A stretch of 64,000 nt of DNA from Macrostomum hystrix (Eukaryota; Platyhelminthes; Macrostomidae). Positions 1-12,324 of this stretch are shown piece after piece. The stretch's first letter is position 1. Each line of letters begins with the position of its first letter. The DNA is taken from contig CATNEN010000024.1 in the NCBI GenBank assembly GCA_950097015.1, positions 1,927,501-1,991,500 on the forward strand, read 5' to 3'. Under the pieces are notes generated by a model, which saw only the letters and a program-made list of their open reading frames with translations, did not search any database and was not told where the DNA came from. The position numbers and the translations under genes were made by a program.

Positions 1-257
1 AGCGTCTGGGAGAATTGGGTCACGACAGACTGGCCAATCCCTGGGTAGTGAGTTCTGCCCTCTTTACCCCGTCGTTCACTCACCAATGGGCTTCTCTCGC
101 CCAGTTGCTTAAAAAAAGCCTAAAGCCCTTTATTCCACAATTAACCTAAGCCTGTCAACAGCTTTCGGTATTAGAGAGGCTGAAAACTCTTTGACAAATT
201 CGAGAATTCAACAGTCCTGGCTAAAACGCAGCCCAGTAGGAAATGCACGCCGCAGCC

Positions 258-3200
258 ATGAAGTCGCGAGACCGGCTTCCCACATCCGGACCACTCAGCG
301 ATCCCAGTGAGTGCATTGTCTTAGCCGCTTAGTCAGAAATACGATTGGGCCATAGACAAAATATAATTGATGAGCCATCGCCGCAATACATTTTACGCTC
401 GTAGCTTAAAATCTGAATTTCACTTTTTTCCATGAATCGACATACTACAGTTATTCTACTCTAGTTGTCCTTGTTATCTTTACCCTAATTTAAGAGTGCA
501 AATACAAAATTCAACAATTTATACACGAATTGACAGTGTAACTTCATTCTAGTCTAGTTTTCCTTATTATCTTTAAACTAATTTAAGAGTGCAAATACAA
601 ATGTCAATAATTTTTTACGAACTTGCAGTCTAGCGTCCTTCTAGTCTAGTTGTCCTTATTATTTTTACGCTAATTAGAGAGTGCAAATACAAATATCAAC
701 AATTTATTCCCAATCGCAGGCCAGCAGCGGGACACCCAGGGCATGGGCTTGTGTAGCGGCGTGCTCATATTATTGTCCTACGTGCTTATCTTCCTGACTC
801 TGCCGTTCTCACTGTGCCTCTGCATTAAGGTAAGAGTTGACTCACATTTCAGTTCGTACTCTATTTAGAAAAAAACTGAAAAAAACGTTGTTTTATTGGT
901 CCTGATTGCTATGTTTTTTGTTTAAAGAGCGGAGAGTGCCGTTTAATCCTTAAAATCGCAAAAGAAGTACAAGAGACAGAGAGCCAGGGAGAGAGCAATT
1001 GGGGTACAGAGCCGCAACCTACGGAGGTCTTGATACGTCGTACGCATTAGCGTCGCATGGGGATCAGCCGGCTGCCAAATAGGTAGGCGGTGCTGTCTTA
1101 GTGGACCAGATGTTCAGCTAGTGGCATCAATTGCGTGGTTGTTCAGTCCATCATCAGCCTGCCCACAATCACTTGCGTCTTGCTCAAATAATTAAGTTGT
1201 TTCCCATTGGCTAAGCTTCGAACTCCTGACCTCTCGGTTTGTAGTCTGAAGTTCTAACAATTGACATAAAACGTCCCCTCAGATAAGAGGGATTGACTGA
1301 AATTACGGTATTAGCCAATTAAAAATCTCAGTTCTTTAACCAAAACCGTAGGAGGGGTTAACGAGTGGAGCAGAAATGTTTAAGACTTACGCACTAAACT
1401 CCCTTAGTGAGTTGTGCAGTGCCCTAACGAACATGACACTGCCAAATGATACTAAAATTAGAGTATAATGGTCTAATGCAGGGGTCGGCAAAATCCGGCC
1501 CGCGGGCCAGATGCGGCCCTCGAAGCTCCCAAATCTGGCCCGTGGCCCCTTCCAACACCTATAGGATCCTGTCTCATCTCTCTCATCTGGAGATGGAGAG
1601 TCTCATCCTCTTCTCGGTCTTATCTCTCCCGTGCTTCATGTTTCCCGTCTCAATTCTCAATTTCTCATCTCTTCTCTGTCTCATCTCTCCCCTATCTATT
1701 CTATCCCCTGTCTCATCACTTCTCCGTCTCATCTCTCCCCTATCTCATCTATCCTGTGTCTCATCTCTCATATTCCTACAGTTATTGCGTCCCGCTGTCA
1801 TCTTTTAGGTTCTCTCCCTGGCCCATACGCTAATAAGTTTGCAGACCCATGGTCTAATGGTCTCATGATCTAATGGGCAGAGTTGCCTCAATTGTCACTA
1901 GACGATGCAGACGCATAAAACTTTGCGAATTTTTACCACCGAGCACACCTTCGGAACGCAGGTGGTGGCCGAATACGAGCGAGCTGTGATCTTCCGCCTG
2001 GGTCGCATTCTGGAAGGCGGCGCAAAGGGCCCCGGTCTGTTCTTCATCGTTCCCTGCATGGACGTCATTCGCAAAGTGGACCTCCGCACCGTCACCTTTG
2101 ATGTGCCGCCGCAGGAGGTGAGTAGGATGGCTTGGCTGTATACGATACGAGCGTAGTATTATCATTATCATCTTAGACCTAATGATGCACAGTGATAAAC
2201 TTAACTAACAATTATACTTTCAATGCAAATGAAATACAAGCCTACGGGACTTATTAACAAGATGGTTTGAGCAGTGGGCGCTCTCAGCACAACTTTCAAA
2301 TGGAATTGTCCAAACAGTTAAATAAGGCTTGATCTGCTCATGGGTGACCGTTTGAGCGACGTTTGAGGGCAGAAAGACATCTCTGGGATTTCTCAACGGA
2401 GTCTGCCGCAGCCAGACTGAGGCTGCGGTGACTGATTGAATTTCTCAGGGCATTGTTTCCAGGCTTGCAGTCTCCGGGCCTCTCAAATTGAAAATCTGGC
2501 AGCCTCTGGGAATTGGGGGCGCGGGGAATCCGACGGAGAAGCCCCGCGAGTTTGCCAGGCTTCACCTTCTTGCGTGCGGCAGTCAGTAGCGATTTTTTTC
2601 TTCACAATTTTTAATCAATCCCCACACAGACCGCGGCGAGTCAGGGGGCTTGTGAGGGGGGCGTTGATGTGGGGGTGAGACCTGCAAAGCGTTTGGCTCG
2701 CTCATTAATTAGCCCGGAGAGGAGTTTTTGAGCACTTCAGGTGAGTAAGAATTCATTTTCGACCGAGTGGTACAGAGTCCCACACGCAGATTTCTTGCAT
2801 AAGCAATGAGGCCCCTCCAGTCGTTCTGAGTAAGATGAGATGGAGAATTCACTGAGGATTCCGCAGCGCAAAACCTACCCGATCCCAGATGTCCGACAAA
2901 AATGGAGCATCGAATTTGGTAAATTTCGACAAGTTAGTCCGCGATTAAGCTGATAGTTTCACCAGGTCTTTTCAACAGTGTGTTGCATCACAGACACTCG
3001 AGTGAAGTTTGAGTGACCCCATGTCTGCCTACGCACACTGCTCCAACACAATGTAACATGTACTGATGGAACATAATGTGTGTACTTTTATTACGAACAT
3101 ACTCTTCACTGTGTAAATGAGGAGGGTGTTGATGTTTGATTTGTGACCGGACAAGCTGACAATGTGTGAAGCGTGCAAACACAAGTATTGAGAACGGTTG

Positions 3201-6200
3201 GGCTACTTTTAGGGCTGGAAGAAAGACAATGGTCTTCTTTTCGGATCGGATAATAGAGCAATTTTTTTATACGACAGGACAGCTAGAACAATTTGTGAGC
3301 ATGACAACCACCTGGAGTGTTTCGCACAGGTTATCTTATTAAAAATCCAAACCATTAGTAAAAAGCACTAAAGAGCTTTGTCCGCATTGCAACCAGCACC
3401 ACTAGATTTCAGCACAGTTGAGGGCAGACATTGTCCCACGCAGACACAAAGTTGTTACTTTATAAAATCCAAACATGGGACTCGCTCTACAAGAGCTTTG
3501 CGCACCGAAATTTAGCATTTTCTCGGCTCAATAGTGCAAAGAGGACGGCGTGAGCCACTGATAAGCAAGCTCGGTACCGGATGAAAATTCCTGTCCGCCC
3601 TGTCGCTATCGCTATCCCCATCTCTCAGGTTCAATCTCCGAAATCTCAATCCCAATTACCGCCTCACCCTAGCTCTCAGCCGCGCTCCCTGCTCACGCCT
3701 CTGCGAGCAGAGTCACCCTCCCGCCGGCCCACCTTGCTGCCGCTTAATCCCCAGCGGAATTATCCATCCATTCCCAATTCCAATCGGGGCGGGGGCAGAA
3801 ACACCGGGAGCGGCCCATTAATCCGGTCAGGCTAGTCCCGAGCCTTGCAGCGCCGCGTTGTCAAACAGGTTCATCTAGCACGGACACAGGCTTGCCGGCG
3901 TCTGCTGGGGATGACAGACCAAAGAGGGTAGAAGGACAAAAGAAGACAATTGGATTGGGTCGCAAGTGTTCATTTTGCCGTGACATTTTATCAATGATGT
4001 CTTTTTATTTTTTTTCGGGACACCGGAAACGGTGTTTCTGTTTTCGCACACTTCCACCAGAGGTTTGATATGCGCATGTTAGCGCGCGTGACAGCCGCTG
4101 CTTGCTGAGCGCTCCAGGACTTTGTAGCTGTACTATGAACTAAAATTTAGTTATAATTGCAGTTATACAAATCATATATATTTCCAATGCCGCGAGTTCA
4201 GGTGCTGACGAAAGACTCCGTGACTGTAGCCGTAGACGCTGTGGTGTACTACCGCATCTACAATCCGGTCATCGCCGTCACCAATGTGGAAGACGCAGAT
4301 CGATCCACTCGCCTGTTGGCTGCCACCACCCTGCGAAACGTTCTGGGCACGAAGAACCTGTCCGAGATCCTGTCCGAGCGGGAGAGCATCAGCAACATGA
4401 TGCAGGCGAGTTCTCTTACCTGGGGGATGCTTTTAGGTTAATTTGGCGTGAAGGATGCTCATGAACATGTGTACCAGTATTACATTTCACAATGGGAACG
4501 AACAAAGCTAGCTAAGAAAGCCCAAAATGAACTTAGTGTCATTTTCGAAGTTTCGAAGCCAGTGCCTACAAAACCTTTCGTATCGAAAGCTACTTGACTT
4601 AGCGGCAGGGAGCCTCCATGACGGACGCAGCGAGGAGGCGGCCGATGCCGCCCTTATCGCTAACCCCTGGCAGGTATCGAAAGCTAACTTTGAATAATAA
4701 GTTTTTGTGCCTCCGCTACTGTTAGCGAGTCTCTTTGTCTTGTTCTTGTTTATTCATTTGTTGCTACGAATATCTTTCTCTGGACTCCCAAAGCCTTGTT
4801 TCTTCTAGTGAATTTAGGTCAAAGCTTAAGCTTGTCTACTCGGTCTAACGATAACAGACTGCAAGCAAGTGCCGTCGGACCAAATTTGTAGCTGTTCTGT
4901 GGCCAGCAGGAATTCGGCCAAAAAGCATGAACTGAATACTGGGACAACTAAACCACAAGACCAGGCAGTGGGGCTGCGATATAGGGAGCAGGGGTGGACT
5001 AAGCTTGTCGCTACAGAAGTGACAGCGGTCGGAGGGCTTGTCGACTATCTGGGGGGCGTCAGTTGATGCCACAAAGAGAGCGTTCTAGGCTGCTAACTAG
5101 CAGATGCGTGACTCGCGCATCAGTGCAAACACATGGGCGCTGCTCCAGTGTGTAGGACTTGCCGTTTACCCGCCTCTGTTTGTTTCACAGCATGTGGCTC
5201 AGTATGATGGGGCAGTGCTGAGGGATCGCCTTTTTGCCCCAACTCTCCATCTATCTGGCTCCACTCTGAATAAATTCTCTTCCATCATAAATGATTTTGG
5301 AGTCATGAAAGCTTCTGCAAAATATGTGTTCCCTACGCGATATTTCTCTTCCGCTTTCTCATCGTCTCCTGTGTGAGCGCCTCCATCATCTCTGCTTACT
5401 CAGGCTATGTAGCTAAAGCATTGTTGTGTAGCCAAATGGACAGTCTACATTGGCTTTGAGCCAGGACCCCGTGGTCATGTCATTCGAAGTCCCTTCTGAC
5501 TGACAGCTTTTATTCAGCTGACGCGCTGTTCTGACAGCCTCCTTCTAAGCCTCGTGAGAGCTCCTCAAGTGTGGGTCTCTGCTTCTCTACTTACTTCTCA
5601 CTCTCTAGCTGTCTCCGGCATTATAGCTGCAGCAACAAATGTTGGATATCTTTTAAAATCGATACGTTTGCAGCTACGTTTGGTAGGTAGAACAAAGTTA
5701 AAACCTGCTTAAGTAACCAGTCTCCACTTTCAATTTCCTGAGCTGTCGGGGGTACCATCTAAAGCATATTGCTTTCCAATCTTCTCGCGGCGAAGCTGTC
5801 AGGAAATTTGTTGTCAAACAGAGTTAAATATTTTTGAGAGCCCTTCTATGATTCAGCTTCTTCTAGCTCTGAGCGCTGGCTGACAGCTGTTGCTAATTTC
5901 CTGTGGCTCTCGATACATGCTCAGTTATGTCCTTGCCATTTTGTTCGGAATGCAACTTGCAAAAAGAAAAGCTTTTTTACGAGTACAGAAAATTTTTAAT
6001 GCTTGTTATATTGCACCTAGGCACTAAATGATTACTGGAGTTTCACGAGGTTCATGTGAGTGCTTCCCAGGCGTGAAATTTCATGTCAGTAGATCACTCC
6101 ACTGAACCTGTGGCTGGTCAGTCTGTTGGCTTATCGCGCAAATCTCGAATTCGGGGACTTAGCCAGTTGACAGTATATATTAGAGGTGAGACTAGAAATC

Positions 6201-9036
6201 GATGTCCAGGAATAAGCAACTAACCACTCACCTGGCTGCGCCAAAGAGAATACTGAGAATGAAGGATTCTGCATTGAGAAATCCGCCAGCTTACCCCGTG
6301 AACCGCATCGAAAGCTGATGCGAATGATTGCCACCCTCAAAAAACTAATTTGCAATTCTAGAGCATGCTGGATGACGCCACAGATCCTTGGGGTGTCAAG
6401 GTGGAGCGAGTTGAGGTGTAAGTCGAATGCTCATTGTTTCATTCTAAATTCTTACGCATTTTTCCGCCCCTCGCCTTTTCTGCGTCGCTCCAATCTGGAC
6501 GCAAACTGCAGGAGTCACTGGATGACGCCACAGATCCCTGGGGTGTCAAGGTGGAGAGGGTCGAGGTGTAAGTGTTCCATTTTCGCCTAAAATATCAAAC
6601 AGTTGATAAACGAGCAAAGCTTGCCAGTTATGGATACTTTGGTCTGGCTTAATTAAAATTTTGGAAAATAATTAGAGTGCAATTGTGATTCGTCGATTGG
6701 CACGGCGTTTGGTGCACAGCTTCACGGCGTTCGCAGTTTGCCTTCTACTGTTATTGTTATCATTACTCGTCTACCTCTTCCACTCGCTTATATTTGCTGT
6801 TTTGCTATACATTTTTCGCATTACTTTTCGGTGTATCCAATTTAGCACTGATTTTCAAAGCATTTTATAAAATTTTAATTTAGGCCCTTATCCCAAAACC
6901 ATATTGAATTTTCTTGAGAATTTAAGGGCTATCAATATCTAGATTCCTAGATATAAGTTTGCTAATGTACTTAAATTGATGCCGAATATAAAATACTGAT
7001 GTCTTAGACGATATCCAACTTGTTATACTCATTTTACTTAGTACTATGCACTTTTAAACCCAGCTTATGAGTCAGTATTCCACCCACGCTTAAAAAACGC
7101 ACTAATTGTTAAACAATTTGATTTTTACTTCAAGTGGCGGATCCTTCCGCCAGTTTTTTAGAAGTTAAGATTAAGTTCAAGTGAAAAGCCAGAGAGAATA
7201 GACAAGGAGGATAGCATAGACCAGGAGGATAGCACAGACCATGAGGATAGCACAGACCAGGAGGATAGCACAGGCCAGGAGGATAGCACAGACCAGGAGG
7301 ATAGCACAGGCCAGGAGGATAGCACAGACCAGGAGGATAGCACAGGCCAGGAGGATAGCACAGACCAGGTGGATAGCACAGACCAGGAGGATAGCACAGG
7401 CCAGGAGGATAGCACAGACCAGGAGGATAGCACAGACTAGGAGGATAGCACAGACCAGGAGGATAGCACAGACCAGGAGGATAGCACAGACCAGGAGGAT
7501 AGCACAGGCCAAGAGGATAGCCTAGTTTTTTAATTAGGTATATAACGTCAATAAGGTTTCTGTCAAAGATGATAGCTGCTAATTTAAGTTGACTAAACTA
7601 GAAGGATCCGTCATATGCTTTCTGATCTACTCACAGCTGCGCTTGCATGCGAAAAAACGACACCGCATGAGCAATATTGCTCACACTGCCTCTTCGGCTG
7701 CACTAATGGTTGATAGACTGAATGATCGACGGGATTGCTGACAATGTTTATCCCAGAATTTGTGCACTACCACAAAAGCATTTGCATCTCAGGAATGGCC
7801 CATGTGTCTGAGCTCTGCAGAATTCAGAGTAGGAAATGCCAGCCAACCTCATCTACCGTGGCCGCGACTCCGCCAAACTGCTGCGCCCGACCAGCGTCTC
7901 CAGCCCGTCTCGCTCTATTCATCAAACAGTTTTAACGTCGTCCCTTTTTCCTGCGCCTCGCTTATTTTGCATTTTCCTTCCTCTCTACCCCAGCTCTCGT
8001 TACTCACTCTCACCGGCTTTCTCTCCAGTCCTCAACGGCGAAAGGATAAGTGGAAGAGAGGGAGGCAGCGAGTGGGGGAGGGCGAGATGAGAAAAAAGCA
8101 CATTGAGTGGCAGGATTTGGCGGATGCTGGGCCAAAAATGCTCCGCCACTTTCCAATCTCCGACCCGGTGAAAAAAGCACGAATCTAGGCGCGTCGACAA
8201 ACTACTTCCCCTTCCCACCTGGTTCTCCCTTTCCAACCTATGCTCAAATGCTTTCTCACCGGCCACATTTTCACCTCCTCGTCTCCAATTTTCGTAGTTT
8301 TTCACTAGCCGACCCTCCATCCGCTTGCCCGGCCCGCCCCACCCGCCACATTCCAGCAAGGACGTCCGCCTGCCGGTGCAGCTGCAGCGCGCCATGGCCG
8401 CCGAGGCTGAGGCCGCCCGCGAGGCCCGCGCCAAGGTGAGTGGCTGGCTGCGCCGCGTCCGCTAAGATTGAGGGCCATGGCGCAGGGTAGATTGGTTGGA
8501 TGACTCCGATAGTGTTTGCCTGAGAAACTGGGAAGGCAAAGTGGACGGCAAGGATGAAGTAATTAAAAAAACAACTCAGGAAATTGCGAACCAAGAGAAA
8601 CCTATTTTAGACTTGCCAGAATTGCCGGGTTTTTATTGAATCAGAAATTTTTTTATTGAAGATACGCTGGCTAAACTTTCTTCTTTCGGTCGGCACGTGG
8701 ATATTGTAAAATGTCACGTGTCTCCCTCCATCTGAGAGGACATGTTCTTGTTTTACTCAGATCCCTTTCATGACTCTGGGCTGTCAGAAAAAAAATTAAC
8801 AAAAAACTAATCACAAACGAATACCAACTGAAATGCAGGTGATCGCAGCCGAGGGAGAGCAGAAGGCGTCCCGGGCCCTGAAGGAGGCCGCCGACGTCAT
8901 CAACGAGTCGCCATTTGCCCTCCAGCTGCGCTACCTGCAGACTCTGAACACCATCTCGGCTGAGAAGAACTCCACCATCATATTTCCGCTGCCGCTGGAG
9001 ATTCTGTCTCACTTCATGCACAAGCCGCCGCTGTGA
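258..9036 (+). CDS. STOM: Stomatin (band 7 / SPFH family) membrane scaffold protein, complete spliced gene
   Basis: Coding exons by splice and phase matching: 258-306, 720-829, 1962-2117, 4202-4405, one of two alternatives 6362-6417 or 6512-6567, 8357-8435 and 8839-9036. The joined CDS is 852 nt (283 residues), close to the usual stomatin length of about 285-290. The protein opens with a short polar N-terminus. A hydrophobic hairpin follows at about residues 28-51 with the family's central proline (FLTLPFSL) and cysteines suited to palmitoylation. The SPFH/band-7 domain begins at [12 protein letters not shown] and continues through [14 protein letters not shown]. The coiled-coil [12 protein letters not shown] comes next, then the C-terminal oligomerisation segment ([19 protein letters not shown]). 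Stomatins insert as a hairpin on the cytosolic leaflet, oligomerise and modulate ion channels and transporters. The start ATG at 258 was chosen because its exon ends one base into a codon, exactly completing the serine codon at the next exon. The intron after 4405 has a GC donor. Confidence 0.95.
455..710. repeat. Three imperfect direct repeats of about 90-95 bp in stomatin intron 1
   Basis: Three successive copies share the cores CTAGTTGTCCTT, TTATCTTTA, TTTAAGAGTGCAAATACAAA and TCAACAATTTA. The copies have diverged moderately. No coding content is visible. Confidence 0.75.
1479..1851 (+). mobile_element. Non-autonomous hAT-type MITE in stomatin intron 2
   Basis: The left end reads CAGGGGTCGGCAAA and the right end is its near-inverse TTTGCAGACCCATG (two mismatches over 14 positions). 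The element is flanked by a perfect 8-bp direct repeat GTCTAATG at 1471-1478 and 1852-1859. An 8-bp target duplication with CAGGGGTCGGCAAA termini is typical of hAT transposons. The interior is a GC-rich left arm followed by a degenerate TC-rich array (TCTCATCTCTCCC-like) with no transposase, so it would depend on an autonomous partner. Confidence 0.88.
2118..6361 (+). other. Large stomatin introns, otherwise featureless
   Basis: Introns 2118-4201 and 4406-6361 flank the 4202-4405 exon. I found no further exon-like segment, repeat array or transposon end in them. Short open frames here lack splice or compositional support. Confidence 0.6.
6362..6417 (+). other. Stomatin alternative exon A (of a tandem pair)
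   Basis: A 56-nt exon preceded by TTCTAG and followed by GTAAGT. It encodes [18 protein letters not shown] plus two bases of a valine codon. Its entry and exit phases match the 4202-4405 exon and the 8357 exon. It is equivalent in length, phase and content to the exon at 6512-6567, and differs in protein only at the first two residues. Confidence 0.88.
6512..6567 (+). other. Stomatin alternative exon B (of a tandem pair)
   Basis: A 56-nt exon preceded by ACTGCAG and followed by GTAAGT. It encodes [18 protein letters not shown] plus two bases. It lies 94 bp downstream of exon A. Outside the first two codons the four base differences from exon A are all synonymous (CCT/CCC, CGA/AGG, GTT/GTC), so the protein sequence appears to have been held by selection. 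Because 56 is not a multiple of three, including both exons would shift the frame, so only one can be used per productive mRNA. Confidence 0.88.
7197..7526 (+). repeat. 18-bp minisatellite in stomatin intron
   Basis: About 18 tandem copies of an 18-bp unit with core GACCAGGAGGATAGCACA, with GGCC/GACC variants. Because the unit length is a multiple of three, long frames are open on both strands (for example repeated RRIAQ). These are artefacts of the repeat, not genes. Confidence 0.95.
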
Positions 9037-11544
9037 TTCAAACAGACTATAGTCTCAGACCAAGGTCTCTTGGGCACCGCAAGACCTTGAAGAGGCCGCC
9101 GCGTCTTAGTTCGTATAAGTATATTTTTTTATATTGACGATTCAATTTCAATGCACCACTGACGGTTTTTTCGAAAACGACACACGATCATGCATGAAAG
9201 AAAATTCAATGAAATTGTTCCATGCAGCTCTCTGCTTTGATCAAAATTTAACTTAAATCCATCGTTGTTTTGTTCTCTGCTGTCAGGCACCAAAGCCAAC
9301 TGACAGCTGCACCATTCTGTCACGCTCTTTAATACCCAACTCCCAAGCTGTTTGCTGTACAGAACTGGCATGAATCTCATTTCTTTAACCTTTTTTGCTC
9401 TCTGTTTCGTGAATCAGTGATACTAACTCAATGACCTACGAGCGTAATGAACAAGTATGAGCCTAAATCTCATGAGATGAAAAACTGCCTACTCATTGCC
9501 CGTCAGCTTATTCAGCAGCTGTCTGACTCCCATGAACTTCAATGCCTGTCCTTTTGAACAGTAAGTCATGCCATGCTCAGCCAGAAGGGCTGCTGCCGAT
9601 TTAATTTTGTCTCCCAAAGTTTGCCTCAAAATGAATTAAAGGCCTCTATAAACTATTCAGATGAAATAAATTCACAAGACTTGATCAGATTTTGCTGATT
9701 TATAAAAGACCAAATAGGTTTCATGTGTAGCATTGTTTACTGGCTCAGCAAAAACCTAATTAATCAACAGAACTGACTCTATCTGATTATAACTTTTGAA
9801 AAATCTATAATTATATGCTTTGTTTCAGCTTTGACTGTACTATATAAAGTGACACCATTCTAAAAGTCCTCATTGTGACATTTTTTAAGATTGTGGACTA
9901 ATCTAGCTCGTATAATGTATTCGCTATTTACTTTTGATTTATAAAGCGAAACTGCAGATCCCATACAAATGATCAGATAAGGTACATCTACCACACTCCA
10001 TGATTGACGTGAAGTGTTGCACGAATTTTATTGTACAAAGTCTTCTGTGACAGGATTATCTATTGATTTTGTCTATTTTTTTCATATCGAAGTTTTTTTC
10101 GCTTAAACATCTCTTACCCCGCTATTTTTGCAACAAGTCTTTAAATGACCTGTTCAGAGACTGAGAAATGTAAAGCTGTTTATACAAGAACATTCTCGTG
10201 GTAATCTCGAATCACAGTAAATCCTTGTCACTAATATGTTGTGGTCACGCTCACTGCTCCACCAAAGCTTAATCGATTTTTTGTGTTCCGCTTGGACCAC
10301 CGAACCTCCGAAATGAATTTTCCAAACCCGAAGATGTTTTTGTTAAATCTTCGCTTGTAAGCGAATAATATAATTGCTAAGAAATACAACAAAAACACGC
10401 CTTGTTGAGAGCTCAGAAATTAGAATAAATTTGTGACCTTATCTGTAAAGAATTATTGTAATCGGATAGCGACATTAGCAGGAAAATGAGGAGATTTTGA
10501 CTGCCGTTGGATTGAGAGGGACCACGACTGTGGCTCGGGGGCGGTGCAGACACGCGGAAAATGTGCTGAAATCGGTGATGTGTGAGGACCAGCCATTGGC
10601 TACTGGGGCTTTACCAGAGCAGCTATGCATGTAGCAGAGCAATATACATAGCTCTCTGAAGAAGAAAGTCTGAAAACAACTGGCAGGTCGTATTCTAAAG
10701 CTTGAAATGTCTCGACTGCAGGGTCTCTGTTCCTCACCTCGAATCCAGCAGGCGATTCCGGGATTCTGTTTTGAGAGGGACAAAATCGATGCGAAATCTG
10801 TTGAAATCCTATTCTTGCTTGGTTCTGTAAATCTGTGAGCTAAAAGTCATGTCTGTTACCAAAGTCATGCTATGCCCAGGCGGTTGCAGAAACTCGTAAA
10901 ACAAACAGCTATGCTTTCTATGTCGTAGCTAAGATCGCTGTATCAAGGACTATAGCGTTGATTCTTTTGATGCGACTCGACAGAGACTCGACATAGAATT
11001 AAGCACAGCAGTTTTGAGCACTGCTTAAACAAGATAAACAAAAATCAACAGGGGGCACCTTGCCGACTCTATCCCTGTTGCTAACGGCACTCGGTAAATA
11101 ACAGTCGCTGATCTGGCAAACCCCATCCGGCCACTGAATCGACGTATTATCGACGTCGACGCCTGCCGCAGTACGTCCTGCATGGTCAGCACCCCAGTCC
11201 TCAGCGTGTTGACGACAACCTTAGGAATGTCAAAAACAATTAGGACGCAAGAAGTTCCTAATCTTTCTTGTGTAGCGAGTTGAGCATTATTATACAGACA
11301 TTTTTATGTTCCAATTTGTCAATTGCACATAGTGATGGCAATCTTACTTTAAAGAAAATGTTTTTATCAGCAACCAGACGTCACTATCATTGTTTTTATT
11401 AATTTTTAAGAAAAGTACTGTTACCTAAAACTTAGCTTAATCCAATAATTAGTTTTTATCACTACTAGTAGTAATAGTGTTCCAGGTCGGGCCTGATGTC
11501 ACCTTACTACAAGATGTTTCATTCTGCATGATCGAATAAAGAGG
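9037..11544. other. Intergenic region after stomatin
   Basis: AT-rich sequence with many stops. The start is expected to be the stomatin 3' UTR. A GC-richer patch at about 11,030-11,285 is open on the minus strand for roughly 85 codons without a recognisable product (see findings). Nothing else supportable was seen. Confidence 0.6.
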
Positions 11545-12004
11545 ATGTCAACTTAAGGCTCTAGAAGAATGAGCGGTCAATCCTCGAACCAAACCGACGG
11601 AAATCAGTAGAGCTGGTCCATCCAGTCGACTAGAAACACCGAGACATCTCACCCCAGTTTTTTCCCCATGGTACCCTGAAGGATAAATGGGGATTTCATG
11701 CCAACCTAAGGCTCTCGAATAGAGCCCGAGGTCAATCCTCGAACCAAACCTATTGAAACTGAGAAGTTTGCCGAACCGCAGACTTCAGTGCTACGCGAAC
11801 GCAGAATTGCAGCTATTTTGCTGCCTGCATCACAATGCACCATTCATGAGCCTGGGTAGCGATGATCAAGTGCAACGAAAGCTACTTCGACTTTTAGCTG
11901 AACTGTGGTGAGATTTCTCGGTGTTTCTAGTCGACTGGAACAACTGATTTGAGTCGGTTTGGTTCGAGCATTGACCTCGGGCTCTTAGAGTCTTAAGTTG
12001 ACAT
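11545..12004. mobile_element. Foldback / long inverted-repeat MITE-like element
   Basis: About 100 bp at the left (from ATGTCAACTTAAGGCTCT through CGACTAGAAACACCGAGA) recurs as its reverse complement at the right, ending CTTAAGTTGACAT. A third, direct partial copy of the left arm (CTAAGGCTCTCGAATAGAG to CGAACCAAACC) lies inside at about 11,700-11,760. No coding capacity. I could not define a clear target-site duplication. Confidence 0.8.
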
Positions 12005-12324
12005 ACACTGAACTTCGCATATTTCGCTCTCACAATCAAAGCGACGATTGGATTGAGTTTTGTTGTTGAACTTTGCTATACTTCCATGGCACTAAATAAT
12101 GCATTTAAAGTAACCTGGGCGGTTATTATTATTGACACGCTTTTAGCCCCAACTCTGATAAGCCGATTATTAAAAAACTCGCCGCTTGATTCGAGCCGCG
12201 TGGAACACTTGCAGGGCCACAGCACCGGGTGATAAGGTAAAGTTTTTGCCTTGACAAATAAAGCAGTTGCTTTATATTCTGGGAGCTCTTCACCTGCTAA
12301 ACATCAAGCGACTTGCCGACGCTC

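Noticed and set aside
1195-1265. tRNA-like word TTCGAACTCCTGACCTCTCGG in reverse
   Set aside because: It resembles a tRNA T-loop region, but no complete cloverleaf, A box or SINE body could be traced.
7177-7525. Open frames with RRIAQ and CAILL repeats on both strands
   Set aside because: They lie in an 18-bp minisatellite in a stomatin intron; the open state follows from the unit length.
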